Made by a program: the position numbers and the translations under genes. From CAIWHR01 sp963708855 (GTDB lineage: Bacteria > Pseudomonadota > Gammaproteobacteria > Burkholderiales > Casimicrobiaceae), in assembly GCA_963708855.1 (NCBI GenBank), contig CAVPUM010000007.1, forward strand, positions 62,001-126,000: a DNA stretch of 64,000 bases. Reading direction: 5' to 3'. Below the pieces are notes generated by a model. The model had not been told where the DNA came from and did no database searches. It was given only the letters and a program-made list of their open reading frames with translations. Positions 26,539 through 36,234 of the stretch are shown here, one piece after another; positions within the stretch are counted from its first letter, which is position 1; each line of letters starts with the position of its first letter.

Positions 26539-26591
26539 TGGGGAATACGCCGGGATGAGCCGGCGGTGACCGAAACCGCCGCCTATTTCCG

Positions 26592-27485
26592 TCAGCCTCT
26601 TCGGCGCCTCCCCGGCGCATCCGGGTGTTCGGGTTTGGGATACTTCCACCGCTTTTGCAGCCACAGCCAGTCCGCGGGACTGTCCTGGATCGCAGACTCG
26701 AGCTTCCGGGCAAAACGCTCCATGATCGGGGTGTCGTCGGCGCCGGCTTCGCGGTCGAACGGCGGCGTCGCGAGCGGGAACAGGCGCACTGCATACCGAC
26801 CCCGGGCGACGCGCCGCATCGCGACGTACAGCACGGGCGAATCGAGAAAATGCGCGACCTTCTCGGCGCCGACGAAGAAGGCAGTATCGCGATTGAGAAA
26901 GCGGGACCAGTGCTTCTTGCCATCGCGCGGGGGCGTCTGGTCGGCAATCAGCGCATAGCCGCGTGGCGTACCCGCTCGGCTCATCAGCTCGTAGATGAAA
27001 TCCTCGCGCGGGATCGGCATGCCGCCGAAGCGCGAACGCGCTTCGCGCAGGAACCGGTCGATCGATGCGACGCGCTGCCGCTGGTACACCGCGTCGATCG
27101 GCAGTCCGAAACACGCCCCGCCAGCCGGCAACAGCCACTCCCAGTTGCAGAAGTGCGGGGTGAGCAGCACGACCGATTGCCGCCTGGCGACGGCGGCGTC
27201 GATCGGTTCCGTGTTCTCGAAGCTGACGCGGCGCGCCAGCGCTTCGGCACTGGCGCTGAAACCCCACAGGGCCTCCATCACCACATCCGCGAGGTTGCGA
27301 TAGGACTGGCGCAGGATGCGCGCGCGTTCTGCATCGGTCCGCTCCGGAAATGCGAGCGCGATGTCGTTGGCCACCTGGCCGCGGCGCCAGCGCAACAGAT
27401 GGAACACGACGACGTAGATGGCCCAGCCCACCGGATAGAGCACCGGCAGCGGCACGACCGACAGCAGTTTCAGCAGATGGCGCAT
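26592..27485 (-). CDS. Lipid A biosynthesis acyltransferase (LpxL/HtrB family)
   Basis: 297 residues. An N-terminal membrane anchor (LLSVVPLPVLYPVGWAIYVV) precedes the LPLAT domain with NDIALAFPERTDAERARILR, the HX4E catalytic motif in LLTPHFCNWEW, YQRQRVASIDRFLREARSRF and ALIADQTPPRDGKKHW. It ends SPADWLWLQKRWKYPKPE. It transfers a secondary acyl chain to lipid A at the inner membrane. The start ATG 27485 (MRHLLKLL) was chosen because the upstream open frame is Arg-rich and does not resemble the family. Confidence 0.88.
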   Translation of the reverse strand: MRHLLKLLSVVPLPVLYPVGWAIYVVVFHLLRWRRGQVANDIALAFPERTDAERARILRQSYRNLADVVMEALWGFSASAEALARRVSFENTEPIDAAVARRQSVVLLTPHFCNWEWLLPAGGACFGLPIDAVYQRQRVASIDRFLREARSRFGGMPIPREDFIYELMSRAGTPRGYALIADQTPPRDGKKHWSRFLNRDTAFFVGAEKVAHFLDSPVLYVAMRRVARGRYAVRLFPLATPPFDREAGADDTPIMERFARKLESAIQDSPADWLWLQKRWKYPKPEHPDAPGRRRRG

Positions 27486-27522
27486 CGTCCTGCGGCGCCG
27501 ATCCGCGGCCGGCAGCAGGCTC

Positions 27523-28789
27523 CTAGGGGCGCTGCGCGTGGATCGTCCATAGACGCGCGAGATCGGCCGTGCCGTCGGTGCCGCCGACATCCTTGAAAGC
27601 CCCGATGGCCCTGGCCTTCTGCCCCGCCGCGAGATAGGCTATCGCGAGGTGCAGCTTCGCATCGTCCGGCCTCTTCAAACCGCCCTTCTGCATGCCCTGC
27701 TCCATCAGCGCGATACCCTGTTCGTACTGACCGTCGCTCGCGTAGACGAAGCCCAGGTTGACAAGCGCAGTGCCGTCGGGCGCGGCCATGGCAGCCTTGA
27801 CGCTTTGCGGCAGCTGCTTCTCGTCCTCGGCCACCTGCCTGGCCGCCGTGTCGCGCAAGCGCCTCGGCTTCTCCGCGTCGGCGCCCGTCCCCCACACGCC
27901 GGACGCGAGCCCCTGGTCGGCGACGCGCTTCGCTTCCGCGGGCAGGCCCGCGGCCAGCGCGAGCTCCGTCATGGCCGCGTACTCGGCGCCCGCGCTCAGA
28001 ACACCCGTGGCCTGCCGCAGGCGCAGCACGTCGAGCGCCAGCCGATCGGCGAATCCCGGCCGGTTCTCGACGCGGCGAATGGCGTCCGCCCAGTATTCCT
28101 TCTTCGGGTACGCGGCGAGCAGCGCCTCCAGCGCATGGACGTATCCGGCGTTGTCGCCGAGCTTGGCATAACAGCCCGCGAGCATCTGCAGCCGATCCAG
28201 GGGAGGAGCGGTTCCACTCCTGGCGGCCGCGTCGACATCGGCGCGCAGCTCCCGCGCCGCGCTGGCGCAATCGCCGGCAAGATACTGCGCGCGGATCAGC
28301 ACCCAGCGCATGTCCGCGTGCGTGCCGTTTTCCTGCAGATAGCGTGCCGCCCACGTCGCGGCTTTCGGATAATCCCTGGCCTGGAAATAGAGGAGCGCAA
28401 GCGCCTGCGTCAGTCGCGCCCGATCGGCAGGCTCGAGACCTCCGGCGGCGACGACCGCCTCGAACGATCGTGTGGCGGTCGGAATGTCACCCGCGCCGGA
28501 AGCGGCGACGCCGCGCATGCGGTCGATGGCGAGAATCTCGCTTGGCGTGCGGTCGGCGACGGCGTCCGCCTGGCGAATCCTGGCCAGCGCTTCGTCGAAC
28601 TTTCCGGCGCGCACGAGTTCGTCGGCCTCGCGCAACGGCGCGAGCGATCTCCGGTCGCAGCCCGACGGTCGGCGCAGTGCCCGTTTGCGCGAACGGCGCG
28701 GACGGGCCGGCGCCCGCCAGCACCGCAACAAGCATCACGCGCAACGCAAGCGCGCCCCAGAAGGGTCGGACAGGTGATAGGGCATGCAT
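27523..28789 (-). CDS. Exported TPR-rich protein (one frameshift)
   Basis: After repair near 28635 the protein starts with an export signal (ALRVMLVAVLAGAGPSAPFA). It then consists of tetratricopeptide-like helices: ADELVRAGKFDEALARIRQA, ARDYPKAATWAARYLQENG, LAGCYAKLGDNAGYVHALEA, LALAAGLPAEAKRVADQGLA and LNLGF-type VNLGFVYASDGQYEQGIALM. About 420 residues. Periplasmic TPR proteins of this kind act as scaffolds; the partner is unknown. It lies head to tail with the lipid A acyltransferase (38-base gap), so an envelope role is plausible. Confidence 0.75.
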
Positions 28790-28908
28790 CGGTCGAGTGT
28801 CCCGGTACGGCGCCATGGGCGCGCCGGCTCGCCCGGCACGAGACTTTATATTCTACAAGGACCGTCACCGTTTCGCCCACGCATCCTCGGCGCCTTTGGA
28901 CGGCGCGG

Positions 28909-30015
28909 TCAGGTCTTCACCACCCCGCGACGGATCTGGTCCTGTTCGATCGACTCGAACAACGCCTTGAAGTTGCCCTCGCCGAATCCTTCGTTGCCCT
29001 TGCGCTCAATGAATTCGAAGAACACGGGCCCGAACTGATTCTCCGAGAAGATCTGCAGCAGCAGCTTGCCGGCCTCGCCATCGATCAGGATGTTTCGCCG
29101 CCGCAGTTCCGGCAACGGCTCGCCGTGACGCGGTATCCGCCGGTCGACCCCTTCGTAGTAGGTGCCGGGTGTCGCCAGCAGCTTGACGCCGGCTGCGGTC
29201 AGCGCGTCCACGGTCCGGTACAGGTTGGCCGAGCCCATCGCGATGTGCTGCACGCCCTCGCCGTGATAGCGGTCGAGGTACTCCTGGATCTGTCCGGGCT
29301 TCTCCTGGCCTTCCTCGTTGATCGGAATGCGGATCTTGCCGCAGGGGCTCGTCATCGCGCGCGACTTGATGCCGGTGACCTGCCCCTCGAGGTCGAAGTA
29401 GCGGATCTCGCGGAAGTTGAACAGGCGCTCGTAGTAGCCCGACCACTCGTCCATCCGCCCGCGGTGGACGTTGTGCGTCAGATGGTCGATGTACCGGAGG
29501 CCGTGGCCCGGGGGATTCTGCGGCGCCCCGCGGATCGGCTCGAAATCGACGTCGTAGATGCCGATGTTGCCGATCTCGCCCCGCCGCGCGCCGTCCTTGC
29601 CCCGCCACCGGTCGACCAGATAGATCATCGAGTCGCCGATGCCCTTGATTGCCGGAATGTTGAGCTCGCCGGGCCCCCCCGTCGAATCGTAGCCCCAGGC
29701 GCCGAGGGAAATCGCCCGCTTGTACGCGCGCCCGGCATCGGCGACGCGGAAGGCGATCGCGCAGATCGAGGGGCCGTGCAGGCGGGCAAAACGCTGCGCG
29801 AAGCTGTCCGGTTCCGCGTTGAGGATGAAGTTGATCTCGCCCTGGCGATACAAAGTCACCATCTTGCGCCGGTGACGCGCGACCGCCGTGAAACCGAGTC
29901 GCTCGAACATCCTGCCCATGGCGTCCGGATCGGGCGCCGCGTACTCGATGAACTCGAAGCCGTCGGTCCCCATCGGGTTGTCCCATGGAGTGAACATTGC
30001 CGGCGTATCGCTCAT
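28909..30015 (-). CDS. hpd: 4-hydroxyphenylpyruvate dioxygenase
   Basis: 368 residues, intact. Two VOC halves; the catalytic C-terminal half carries the iron ligands His in YIDHLTHNVHRGRM, His in GEGVQHIAMGSANLYR and Glu in GPVFFEFIERKGNEGFGEGN. The signature SAM-TSPCGKIRIPINEEGQ is present, as is the C-terminal helix FKALFESIEQDQIRRGVV. It converts 4-hydroxyphenylpyruvate to homogentisate in tyrosine breakdown. It ends a three-gene reverse row with a RidA protein and an aromatic acyl-CoA hydroxylase, pointing to aromatic catabolism. Confidence 0.95.
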   Translation of the reverse strand: MSDTPAMFTPWDNPMGTDGFEFIEYAAPDPDAMGRMFERLGFTAVARHRRKMVTLYRQGEINFILNAEPDSFAQRFARLHGPSICAIAFRVADAGRAYKRAISLGAWGYDSTGGPGELNIPAIKGIGDSMIYLVDRWRGKDGARRGEIGNIGIYDVDFEPIRGAPQNPPGHGLRYIDHLTHNVHRGRMDEWSGYYERLFNFREIRYFDLEGQVTGIKSRAMTSPCGKIRIPINEEGQEKPGQIQEYLDRYHGEGVQHIAMGSANLYRTVDALTAAGVKLLATPGTYYEGVDRRIPRHGEPLPELRRRNILIDGEAGKLLLQIFSENQFGPVFFEFIERKGNEGFGEGNFKALFESIEQDQIRRGVVKT

Positions 30016-30029
30016 GTTGCCCGCCCCTC

Positions 30030-30443
30030 TCAGTCCGGGACCACGGCCGTCACTTCGATCTCGACTTTCGCGGCGTCCTCGACGAGGGCCGCGACCTCCA
30101 CGGCCGTCATGGCCGGGAAATGGCTGCCGATGATCTCACGATACGCGGCGCCGATCCCGGGATAGGCGGCAACGTATTCCCGCTTGTCGCGCACGTACCA
30201 GGTCATCCGGACGATGTGCTCGGGCCGCGCGTTGGCCTCGGCGAGCACGGCGATGACGTTGGCGAGCGCCTGGCGCACCTGGCCCGCGAAATCCGACGTG
30301 CGAAAAACGCCTTGCGCGTCCCAGCCGATCATGCCGCTGACGAACACCATCCGTCCCTTCGCGGCGACGCCGTTCGCGTAACCTCTCGGCCGCATCCAGC
30401 CCGGGGGCTGCAGGATTTCCATGCGCTGCCTTTCATCGTTCAT
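30030..30443 (-). CDS. RidA/YjgF-family protein
   Basis: 137 residues. Family features: PRGYANGVAAKGRMVFVSGM, IGWDAQGVFRTSDFAGQVRQ, ALANVIAVLAEANARPEHIV, RMTWYVRDKREYV and the end VEDAAKVEIEVTAVVP. RidA members hydrolyse reactive enamine/imine products of PLP enzymes; catabolic variants are often linked to aromatic CoA pathways. The canonical catalytic Arg of RidA near the end (IEVEAIA context) is not evident, so this may be a specialised Rid subfamily. It lies between the acyl-CoA hydroxylase and hpd, likely in one operon. Confidence 0.85.
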   Translation of the reverse strand: MNDERQRMEILQPPGWMRPRGYANGVAAKGRMVFVSGMIGWDAQGVFRTSDFAGQVRQALANVIAVLAEANARPEHIVRMTWYVRDKREYVAAYPGIGAAYREIIGSHFPAMTAVEVAALVEDAAKVEIEVTAVVPD

Positions 30444-30492
30444 GGTGGCTCCGCCCGGCGCCAGACCGCCGGGCGCGTTTGAGACCGGCGAT

Positions 30493-32889
30493 TCAGCTGT
30501 CCAGCAGCTTCGCCGCGATCTGTTGTGGCGTGAGGCCTGCGTTGGCGGCCGCAGCCTCCTTCTCGCGCAGGAGGTTGCGCTCGAGCTGGGACTTCGCCGA
30601 GCGATACTGCTTCGGCCACTCGATGTCCGGATAGCCGATCTTCGCCGCTTCCATCAGCGTCCACGCCGGGTTGGCGAGATGCGGTCGCGCGATGGCACAG
30701 AGGTCGGCGCGGCCGGCGGCAATGATGCTGTTCGCGTGGTCGGCCTCGAAGATCGCACCCACAGCGATGGTCGGGATGCCCGCTTCGTTGCGGATCCGGT
30801 CGGCGAACGGTGTCTGGTACATGCGCCCGTAGACAGGCTTGGCGAAGGGAACGACCTGCCCGGACGAGCAGTCCATCATGTCCGCGCCGGCCGCCTTGAA
30901 CAGCCGGCCGATGGCCACGGCATCGTCGGGCGTGATGCCACCTTCGGCCCAATCGTGCGCGGATATGCGCACACTGATCGGCTTGTCCGGTGGCCACGCG
31001 GCGCGCATGGCCGCGAAAACCTCGAGCGGATAACGGCAACGGCCGTCGAGATCGCCGCCGTATTCGTCGTCGCGCCGGTTGGTGAGCGGCGAGATGAAAC
31101 AGGACAGCAGGTAGCCGTGCGCACAGTGCAGCTCGAGCCAGTCGAAGCCAGCCGCCGCGGCGCGGCGCGTCGCCGCGACGAAATCGGCCCTGATCCGTGC
31201 CATGTCATCGCGCGTCGCTGCGCGCGCAGTCTGCGAAACGCCGGCGAGATATTGCTGCGCGCTGGCGGCGACGAGCGGCCAGTTGCCGTCGGGCAACGGC
31301 CGGTCCTCGCCGCCTTCCCAGGGTATTCGCGTCGAGCCCTTGGGGCCCGCGTGACCCAGCTGCAGCGCGATCTTCGCATCGGTCTCCGCGTGGACGAAGG
31401 CGACGATGCGGCGCCATGCCTCGCGCTGCGCGTCGTTCCAGAGTCCCGGGCAGCCGGGCGTGATCCGGGCATCCGGCGACACGCAGGTCATCTCGGCGCA
31501 CACCATGCCGGCCCCGCCCATCGCGCGCGCGCCCAGGTGCACGAGGTGGTAATCGCCGGGAACGCCTTCCCGCGCCGAGTACTGCGCCATCGGCGACACG
31601 ACGATCCGGTTCCTGAGGACCACGCCACGCGCGCGGAACGGGGTGAGCATCGGCGGAATGCTGCGCGAGGTCGCCGGCGGGCCTTCGCCGGCCTGCGCGT
31701 AAGCACGTTCGGCAATCCAGGTCTCGTAACGCGCCACGTAGCCCGCATCGCGCAGGCGCAGATTCTCGTGCGGGATGCGCTGGCTCCGGGTCAACATCGA
31801 ATACGCGAATTGCTCCGCTTCGAGGTGCGTATACCGGCGGACATTCTCGAACCATTCCATCGAGTTCTTTGCCGCGCTCTGGATCTTCAGCACTTCGACC
31901 GCGCGCGTGTCCTGATACACGGCAAGCACCTTGTCCATGCCTTCGGCGCCGTGGGTCGCGCAACAGCGCGCGAGTTCGATGGCGTCCTCCAGCGCGAGTT
32001 TCGTACCCGAGCCGATCGAATAGTGCGCCGTGTGCGCGGCATCGCCCATCAGCACGACCGGCACGACCCTGTCGTCGACTTCGATCCGTTGGACCCAGTT
32101 GCCGCAGACGATGCGGGGAAACCTGATCCAGATCGCCGAACCGCGCAGGTGGCCGGCGTTGGACAGCAGCCGATGGCCGTCGAGCTGACTGGCGAACAGC
32201 CGCTCGCAAAAGGCGATGCCCTCCTCCTGGCTCATCCGGTCGACGCCCGCCTTCAGCCACACCTCCTCGGGCGTCTCGACGATGAACGTCGAGGTGTCGC
32301 CGTCGAACTGGTAGATATGCGCCTGGAACCAGCCGTGCTCGGTCTCCTCGAAGGCGAACGTGAAGGCGGCGAAGCGCTTCTTCGTGCCGAGCCAGACGAA
32401 GCGGCAGCGGCGCGTTTCGACGTCGGGCCTGAAAACGTCTGGGTGGCGAGTGCGGATTCCGCTGTTGAGGCCATCGCAGGCGATCACGAGGTCCGCGCCA
32501 TGGTCCGCCGCCACGGCCCGCTCGTCGGCGACACTGGTCTCGAACACCAGCTTGACGCCGAGCTCCTCGCAGCGCGCCTGCAGGATGTTGAGCAGCCGCT
32601 TGCGGCCGATGCCGCAGAAACCATGGCCGCTGGACGTGACCTTCCGGCCCTTGAAGAAGACGTCGATGTCGTCCCAGTGATTGAACGACTGCAGGATGGT
32701 CCTGGCCGTCTGCTCGTCGGCGGCGACGAGGTTGCCGAGCGTCTGGTCCGAAAACACCACGCCCCAGCCGAACGTGTCGTACGCCCGGTTGCGTTCGATC
32801 ACGACGATGTCGTTCCCCGGATCCTGTTTTTTCATCAGTATGCCGAAGTAGAGGCCGGCCGGCCCGCCGCCGATGCACACGATGTTCAT
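30493..32889 (-). CDS. Bifunctional aromatic acyl-CoA monooxygenase/reductase (salicylyl-CoA 5-hydroxylase / 2-aminobenzoyl-CoA monooxygenase type)
   Basis: 798 residues, a natural fusion. Residues 1-~390 are an FAD monooxygenase: MNIVCIGGGPAGLYFGILMK, FVWLGTKKRFAAFTFAFEET and VVLMGDAAHTAHYSIGSGTK. Residues ~420-798 are an old-yellow-enzyme-like (beta/alpha)8 flavin domain with VLRNRIVVSPMAQYSA, LQLGHAGPKGST, FDWLELHCAHGYLLSCFISP and VGAIFEADHANSIIAAGRAD. Enzymes of this build hydroxylate and reduce salicylyl-CoA or 2-aminobenzoyl-CoA. GGAGGAG precedes ATG 32889. The neighbours hpd and RidA fit aromatic degradation; the exact substrate cannot be told from sequence. Confidence 0.88.
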   Translation of the reverse strand: MNIVCIGGGPAGLYFGILMKKQDPGNDIVVIERNRAYDTFGWGVVFSDQTLGNLVAADEQTARTILQSFNHWDDIDVFFKGRKVTSSGHGFCGIGRKRLLNILQARCEELGVKLVFETSVADERAVAADHGADLVIACDGLNSGIRTRHPDVFRPDVETRRCRFVWLGTKKRFAAFTFAFEETEHGWFQAHIYQFDGDTSTFIVETPEEVWLKAGVDRMSQEEGIAFCERLFASQLDGHRLLSNAGHLRGSAIWIRFPRIVCGNWVQRIEVDDRVVPVVLMGDAAHTAHYSIGSGTKLALEDAIELARCCATHGAEGMDKVLAVYQDTRAVEVLKIQSAAKNSMEWFENVRRYTHLEAEQFAYSMLTRSQRIPHENLRLRDAGYVARYETWIAERAYAQAGEGPPATSRSIPPMLTPFRARGVVLRNRIVVSPMAQYSAREGVPGDYHLVHLGARAMGGAGMVCAEMTCVSPDARITPGCPGLWNDAQREAWRRIVAFVHAETDAKIALQLGHAGPKGSTRIPWEGGEDRPLPDGNWPLVAASAQQYLAGVSQTARAATRDDMARIRADFVAATRRAAAAGFDWLELHCAHGYLLSCFISPLTNRRDDEYGGDLDGRCRYPLEVFAAMRAAWPPDKPISVRISAHDWAEGGITPDDAVAIGRLFKAAGADMMDCSSGQVVPFAKPVYGRMYQTPFADRIRNEAGIPTIAVGAIFEADHANSIIAAGRADLCAIARPHLANPAWTLMEAAKIGYPDIEWPKQYRSAKSQLERNLLREKEAAAANAGLTPQQIAAKLLDS

Positions 32890-33030
32890 CCGTCTCCTCC
32901 ACCCTGCCGTCGCGAGGGACTCGCCGCCGATCGGCCAGTTATTTGACATCTAAAGCATTTCGATGTCAACCCGGCGGACCGGGGCCCGCCGCGTCGCAAC
33001 GAACGCGGCGCGCGTGGTAGGGTGCCATGA

Positions 33031-34851
33031 ATGGACACCGCTGTGGATTGCGGCGCGACGGCATCCGGTCCCTGGAACCCCGGGCTCAGCTCGCACATCC
33101 CGCGCGACCTGCGGCATCTCGCGACGATCTACCGGCCCGCGAACGTCTTCACCGACGTGACGAGGGCCGAGGAGCTGCACGACCTGACCGGTCTCGACTG
33201 CAGCGAGCTCGTGGCGTTCCGCCCGGAGCGGCTTGCGTTGCACGAGCTGCTGATCCGCGTGACCGCCGATCTTTCGGTCCCTGACGGCCCGAAGATCGAA
33301 GACCTCGGGATCAATTTCCGCCGGATCGTGCGCGTACTGCTCGCGCAATACATCGAGCCGGAGATGGACGTGATCCGCGCCTCGTACGAGACGCTGCGCC
33401 GCCAAATCGCGGTGGTCATCGCGACCGAGCTCGCCGGCTTGTTCCCCTCTCCTGCGCCTTTGGCGGCAGCGCGCGCGCGCTCGCCGGCAACCCGCCTTCG
33501 CGCATTCTTCGCGCGCGAGGCGAGCCCGCGAGCGACCCCCGACTCCGGCCCCGATGCCAGTGCCGAGAGTGCCGTGATCGCCTCGTGGGAAGCCAGGGCG
33601 CGCACGGGAAGCGATGCGTCGCAGCGGGCGGCATGCCGTGCGCTGGCGCGCGTTGCCTCGGCGCTGCTCGTGCGCCATGGCCGGGTCTGGGCCGACCGAA
33701 ACACGATCGCGGCACTCGCCACGGACCTCGCCTGCAACGCGTACGGCAGCGAGGCGATCGGCCGCCTGATCGAGCCGCTGCTGATGAAAGCCGTCGCGGC
33801 GGAGGACTTCGCGCTTTTGCCGCGACAGGAGCAGCCGGTCGTCATGAACACCAAGGGAGCATCGGCGTCCGGCAAGAGCACGCTGCGCCCGCGCCAGAAG
33901 GAACTGGCGGAAGACATCGGCGTGCGCTGGGGCGAGTTTGCGCTGATCAGTCCCGACATCTGGCGCAAGCAGCTGCTCGACTACGGCACGCTGGGTCCGG
34001 CCTACAAGTACGGCGGCGCCTTCACGGGAGTGGAACTGCAGATCGTCGATCAGAAGCTGGATCGCTACATGGCCCGCAAGGCCGCGCGCGGGGAAATGAC
34101 GCACCTGCTGATCGACCGGTTCCGCTTCGACAGCTTTGCGCCGGACTCGGACGAAGCCGGCAGCAACCTTCTGACGCGATTCGGTCACCGGGTCTACCTG
34201 TTCTTCATGATCACGCCGCCGGAATCGCTGGTGGAGCGCGCATGGAGGCGTGGGCTCGACGTCGGGCGGTACAAGGCCGTCGACGACACGCTCGGCCACG
34301 GCGTCGAGGCGTACTCCGGGATCCCGCAGCTGTTCTTCACCTGGGTGCAGCGCACCGACAAGCGCGTTCACTTCGAATTCCTCGACAACAGCGTGCGACT
34401 CGGCGAGCGCCCGCGCACGGTCGCGTTCGGCTCGAACGAGATATTGCACGTGCTGGATGTCAAGTGCATGCTCGACGTCGAGCGTTACCGCCGAGTGAAC
34501 GTCGACGCGACGGCGCCGGAGCTTCTGTACAGCGACCGGGAACGCCTGCGTCCGGAGCACAATGCGGGTTTTCTCCGGCAGTGCATCGACCGGTTCCGTG
34601 AGGTCAATTTCGCCGATCAGGCGTCGGGCCGGGTCTACCTGTCCGTCGTTTCCGGAACGCCCGTCCGTTGCGACCGCGATGCGCTGGAGCTCGCCATCGC
34701 CGACACCGAGACGCGCGCTGGTATTCTTGCGGCCGTGCCGACCGCGCTCGATCGCGCGTTGCCATCGGCCGACCGGCCCCGATACCTGCGGGAGCGGACG
34801 GGCGGTGAACGCTTCGAGACTCTCGGTGAATGGGGACCGATGGCATCATGA
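33031..34851 (+). CDS. Large P-loop kinase-like protein of unknown function
   Basis: 606 residues, intact; I do not recognise it as a named family. The first ~260 residues are helical with Arg/Ala-rich stretches. A Walker A loop follows (TKGASASGKST, K282), then ISPDIWRKQLLDYGTLG (D309, R312) and LLIDRFRFDSFAPD (D362), and later YLFFMITPPESLVERAWRRG. The spacing of P-loop, Asp-x-x-Arg and Arg-rich helix recalls zeta-toxin/PezT-type kinases but the protein is far longer. The stop overlaps the aroE start (ATGA 34848-34851), so it is coupled to shikimate synthesis. A small-molecule or nucleotide-sugar kinase is possible; this is inference. Confidence 0.7.
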   Translation: MDTAVDCGATASGPWNPGLSSHIPRDLRHLATIYRPANVFTDVTRAEELHDLTGLDCSELVAFRPERLALHELLIRVTADLSVPDGPKIEDLGINFRRIVRVLLAQYIEPEMDVIRASYETLRRQIAVVIATELAGLFPSPAPLAAARARSPATRLRAFFAREASPRATPDSGPDASAESAVIASWEARARTGSDASQRAACRALARVASALLVRHGRVWADRNTIAALATDLACNAYGSEAIGRLIEPLLMKAVAAEDFALLPRQEQPVVMNTKGASASGKSTLRPRQKELAEDIGVRWGEFALISPDIWRKQLLDYGTLGPAYKYGGAFTGVELQIVDQKLDRYMARKAARGEMTHLLIDRFRFDSFAPDSDEAGSNLLTRFGHRVYLFFMITPPESLVERAWRRGLDVGRYKAVDDTLGHGVEAYSGIPQLFFTWVQRTDKRVHFEFLDNSVRLGERPRTVAFGSNEILHVLDVKCMLDVERYRRVNVDATAPELLYSDRERLRPEHNAGFLRQCIDRFREVNFADQASGRVYLSVVSGTPVRCDRDALELAIADTETRAGILAAVPTALDRALPSADRPRYLRERTGGERFETLGEWGPMAS

Positions 34852-35696
34852 GCATGGCCGGCACGAAGCCATACCGTATCGCGGGCGTCATGGGCTGGCC
34901 GGTGGCGCACTCGCGATCGCCGCTTCTGCACGGCTACTGGATCGATCACTACGGACTCTCGGGCGCGTACGTGCTGCTGCCGGTCGCGCCGGAACGACTC
35001 GCCGTCGCCTTGCACGGGCTTGCCGCGCTGGGTTTCGCCGGGTGCAACTTGACCATTCCACACAAGGTGGCGGCAATGCCGCTCGTCGACCGCATCGATC
35101 CGCTCGCGCGGCATATCGGCGCGATCAACACGATCGTCGTCGAAGCCGACGGGACGCTCTCCGGCTACAACAACGACAGCTTCGGCTTCCTGCAGAGTCT
35201 GCGCGACGCGAGACCCGAATGGCGCGCCGATGCCGGCCCCATCGTCGTGCTCGGGGCGGGTGGCGCCGCGCGCGCCGTGGTGGCAAGCCTGGCCGATGAG
35301 GGCGCACGCGAGATCCGGCTCCTCAATCGCACGCACCAGCGCGCGCTCGACATCGCGCAGGCGCTCGGCGCCGTCGTGAGGACCCTACCGTGGGAGCAGC
35401 GCCACGACGCCCTCGCCGACGCGGCGCTACTGGTCAATACGACGAGCCAGGGCATGTCGGGCGAGCCGCCGCTCGACCTATCACTTGCCGCATTGCCGAA
35501 GCACGCCCTCGTTACCGACCTCGTCTACGTCCCTCTGGAAACGCCGCTGCTCGCCGCGGCGCGCGCGCGCGGCTACGCCACGGTCGACGGCCTCGGCATG
35601 CTGCTGAATCAGGCGCGCCCGGCGTTCAAGGCGTGGTTCGGCGTGATGCCGGAGATCACCCTGGAGCTGCGGCGCGTGATCGAGGCAACGCTTTGA
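34848..35696 (+). CDS. aroE: Shikimate dehydrogenase
   Basis: About 282 residues. Substrate-binding GVMGWPVAHSRSPLLHGYWI, the catalytic Lys in CNLTIPHKVAAMPLVDRIDP, INTIV-type GAINTIVVEADGTLSGYNND, the Rossmann glycine motif VVLGAGGAARAVVASLADEG, NRT motif LLNRTHQRA and the end DGLGMLLNQARPAFKAWFG. It reduces dehydroshikimate to shikimate with NADPH. The start ATG 34848 overlaps the preceding stop, which is unusual for aroE and implies co-expression with the P-loop protein. Confidence 0.93.
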   Translation: MSMAGTKPYRIAGVMGWPVAHSRSPLLHGYWIDHYGLSGAYVLLPVAPERLAVALHGLAALGFAGCNLTIPHKVAAMPLVDRIDPLARHIGAINTIVVEADGTLSGYNNDSFGFLQSLRDARPEWRADAGPIVVLGAGGAARAVVASLADEGAREIRLLNRTHQRALDIAQALGAVVRTLPWEQRHDALADAALLVNTTSQGMSGEPPLDLSLAALPKHALVTDLVYVPLETPLLAAARARGYATVDGLGMLLNQARPAFKAWFGVMPEITLELRRVIEATL

Positions 35697-35813
35697 CCTG
35701 ACCCGGTCGGTCGAAGGCAACAGGCCCCTGCGGGCCGGCGCCCGTTTGGCCGAGCGCGATTTCGAGCTATCGTTGCGTCGGCGGGCGCCGCCCCGGCGCC
35801 CGGAGGAGAAATC

Positions 35814-36221
35814 ATGGCTCTGGTTCCACCGGTCGAGTACGAAACGGCGTCCCCCACGGTGCGCGCTGTCTACGACGACATCCGCGCGACGCGCAAGACC
35901 GACTTCATCAACAACTTCTGGAAGGTGCTGGCCAACGACCCGGCCACGCTGGCGCGAACCTGGGCGAACGTAAAGGAAATCATGGCGCCGGGCGCGATCG
36001 ATCCGCTTGTAAAGGAGCTGATCTACGTCGCCGTCAGCGTCACGAACAACTGCGAATATTGCATCCATTCGCATGCGGCCGCGGCGCGCGCGAAGGGCAT
36101 GACACCGCAGATGTTCGGCGAGCTGATGGCGGTGACCGCGCTCGCCAATGCGACCAATCGCCTGGCGAACGGCTACCGGATCGACGTCGACGAGCGGTTC
36201 GCCTCGCCGCTCGTGCCCTGA
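35814..36221 (+). CDS. Carboxymuconolactone decarboxylase/AhpD-like protein
   Basis: 135 residues. A helical CMD fold with the redox pair in SVTNNCEYCIHSHAAAARAK (CxxC plus downstream His) and a surrounding IDPLVKELIYVAVSVT. AhpD-like members are thiol-based peroxidase partners or decarboxylases; the CEYCIHSH motif favours the redox type. It starts at ATG 35814 after GGAGGAG. No operon partner is clear. Confidence 0.85.
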   Translation: MALVPPVEYETASPTVRAVYDDIRATRKTDFINNFWKVLANDPATLARTWANVKEIMAPGAIDPLVKELIYVAVSVTNNCEYCIHSHAAAARAKGMTPQMFGELMAVTALANATNRLANGYRIDVDERFASPLVP

Positions 36222-36234
36222 ACGCGGAAGGCGT

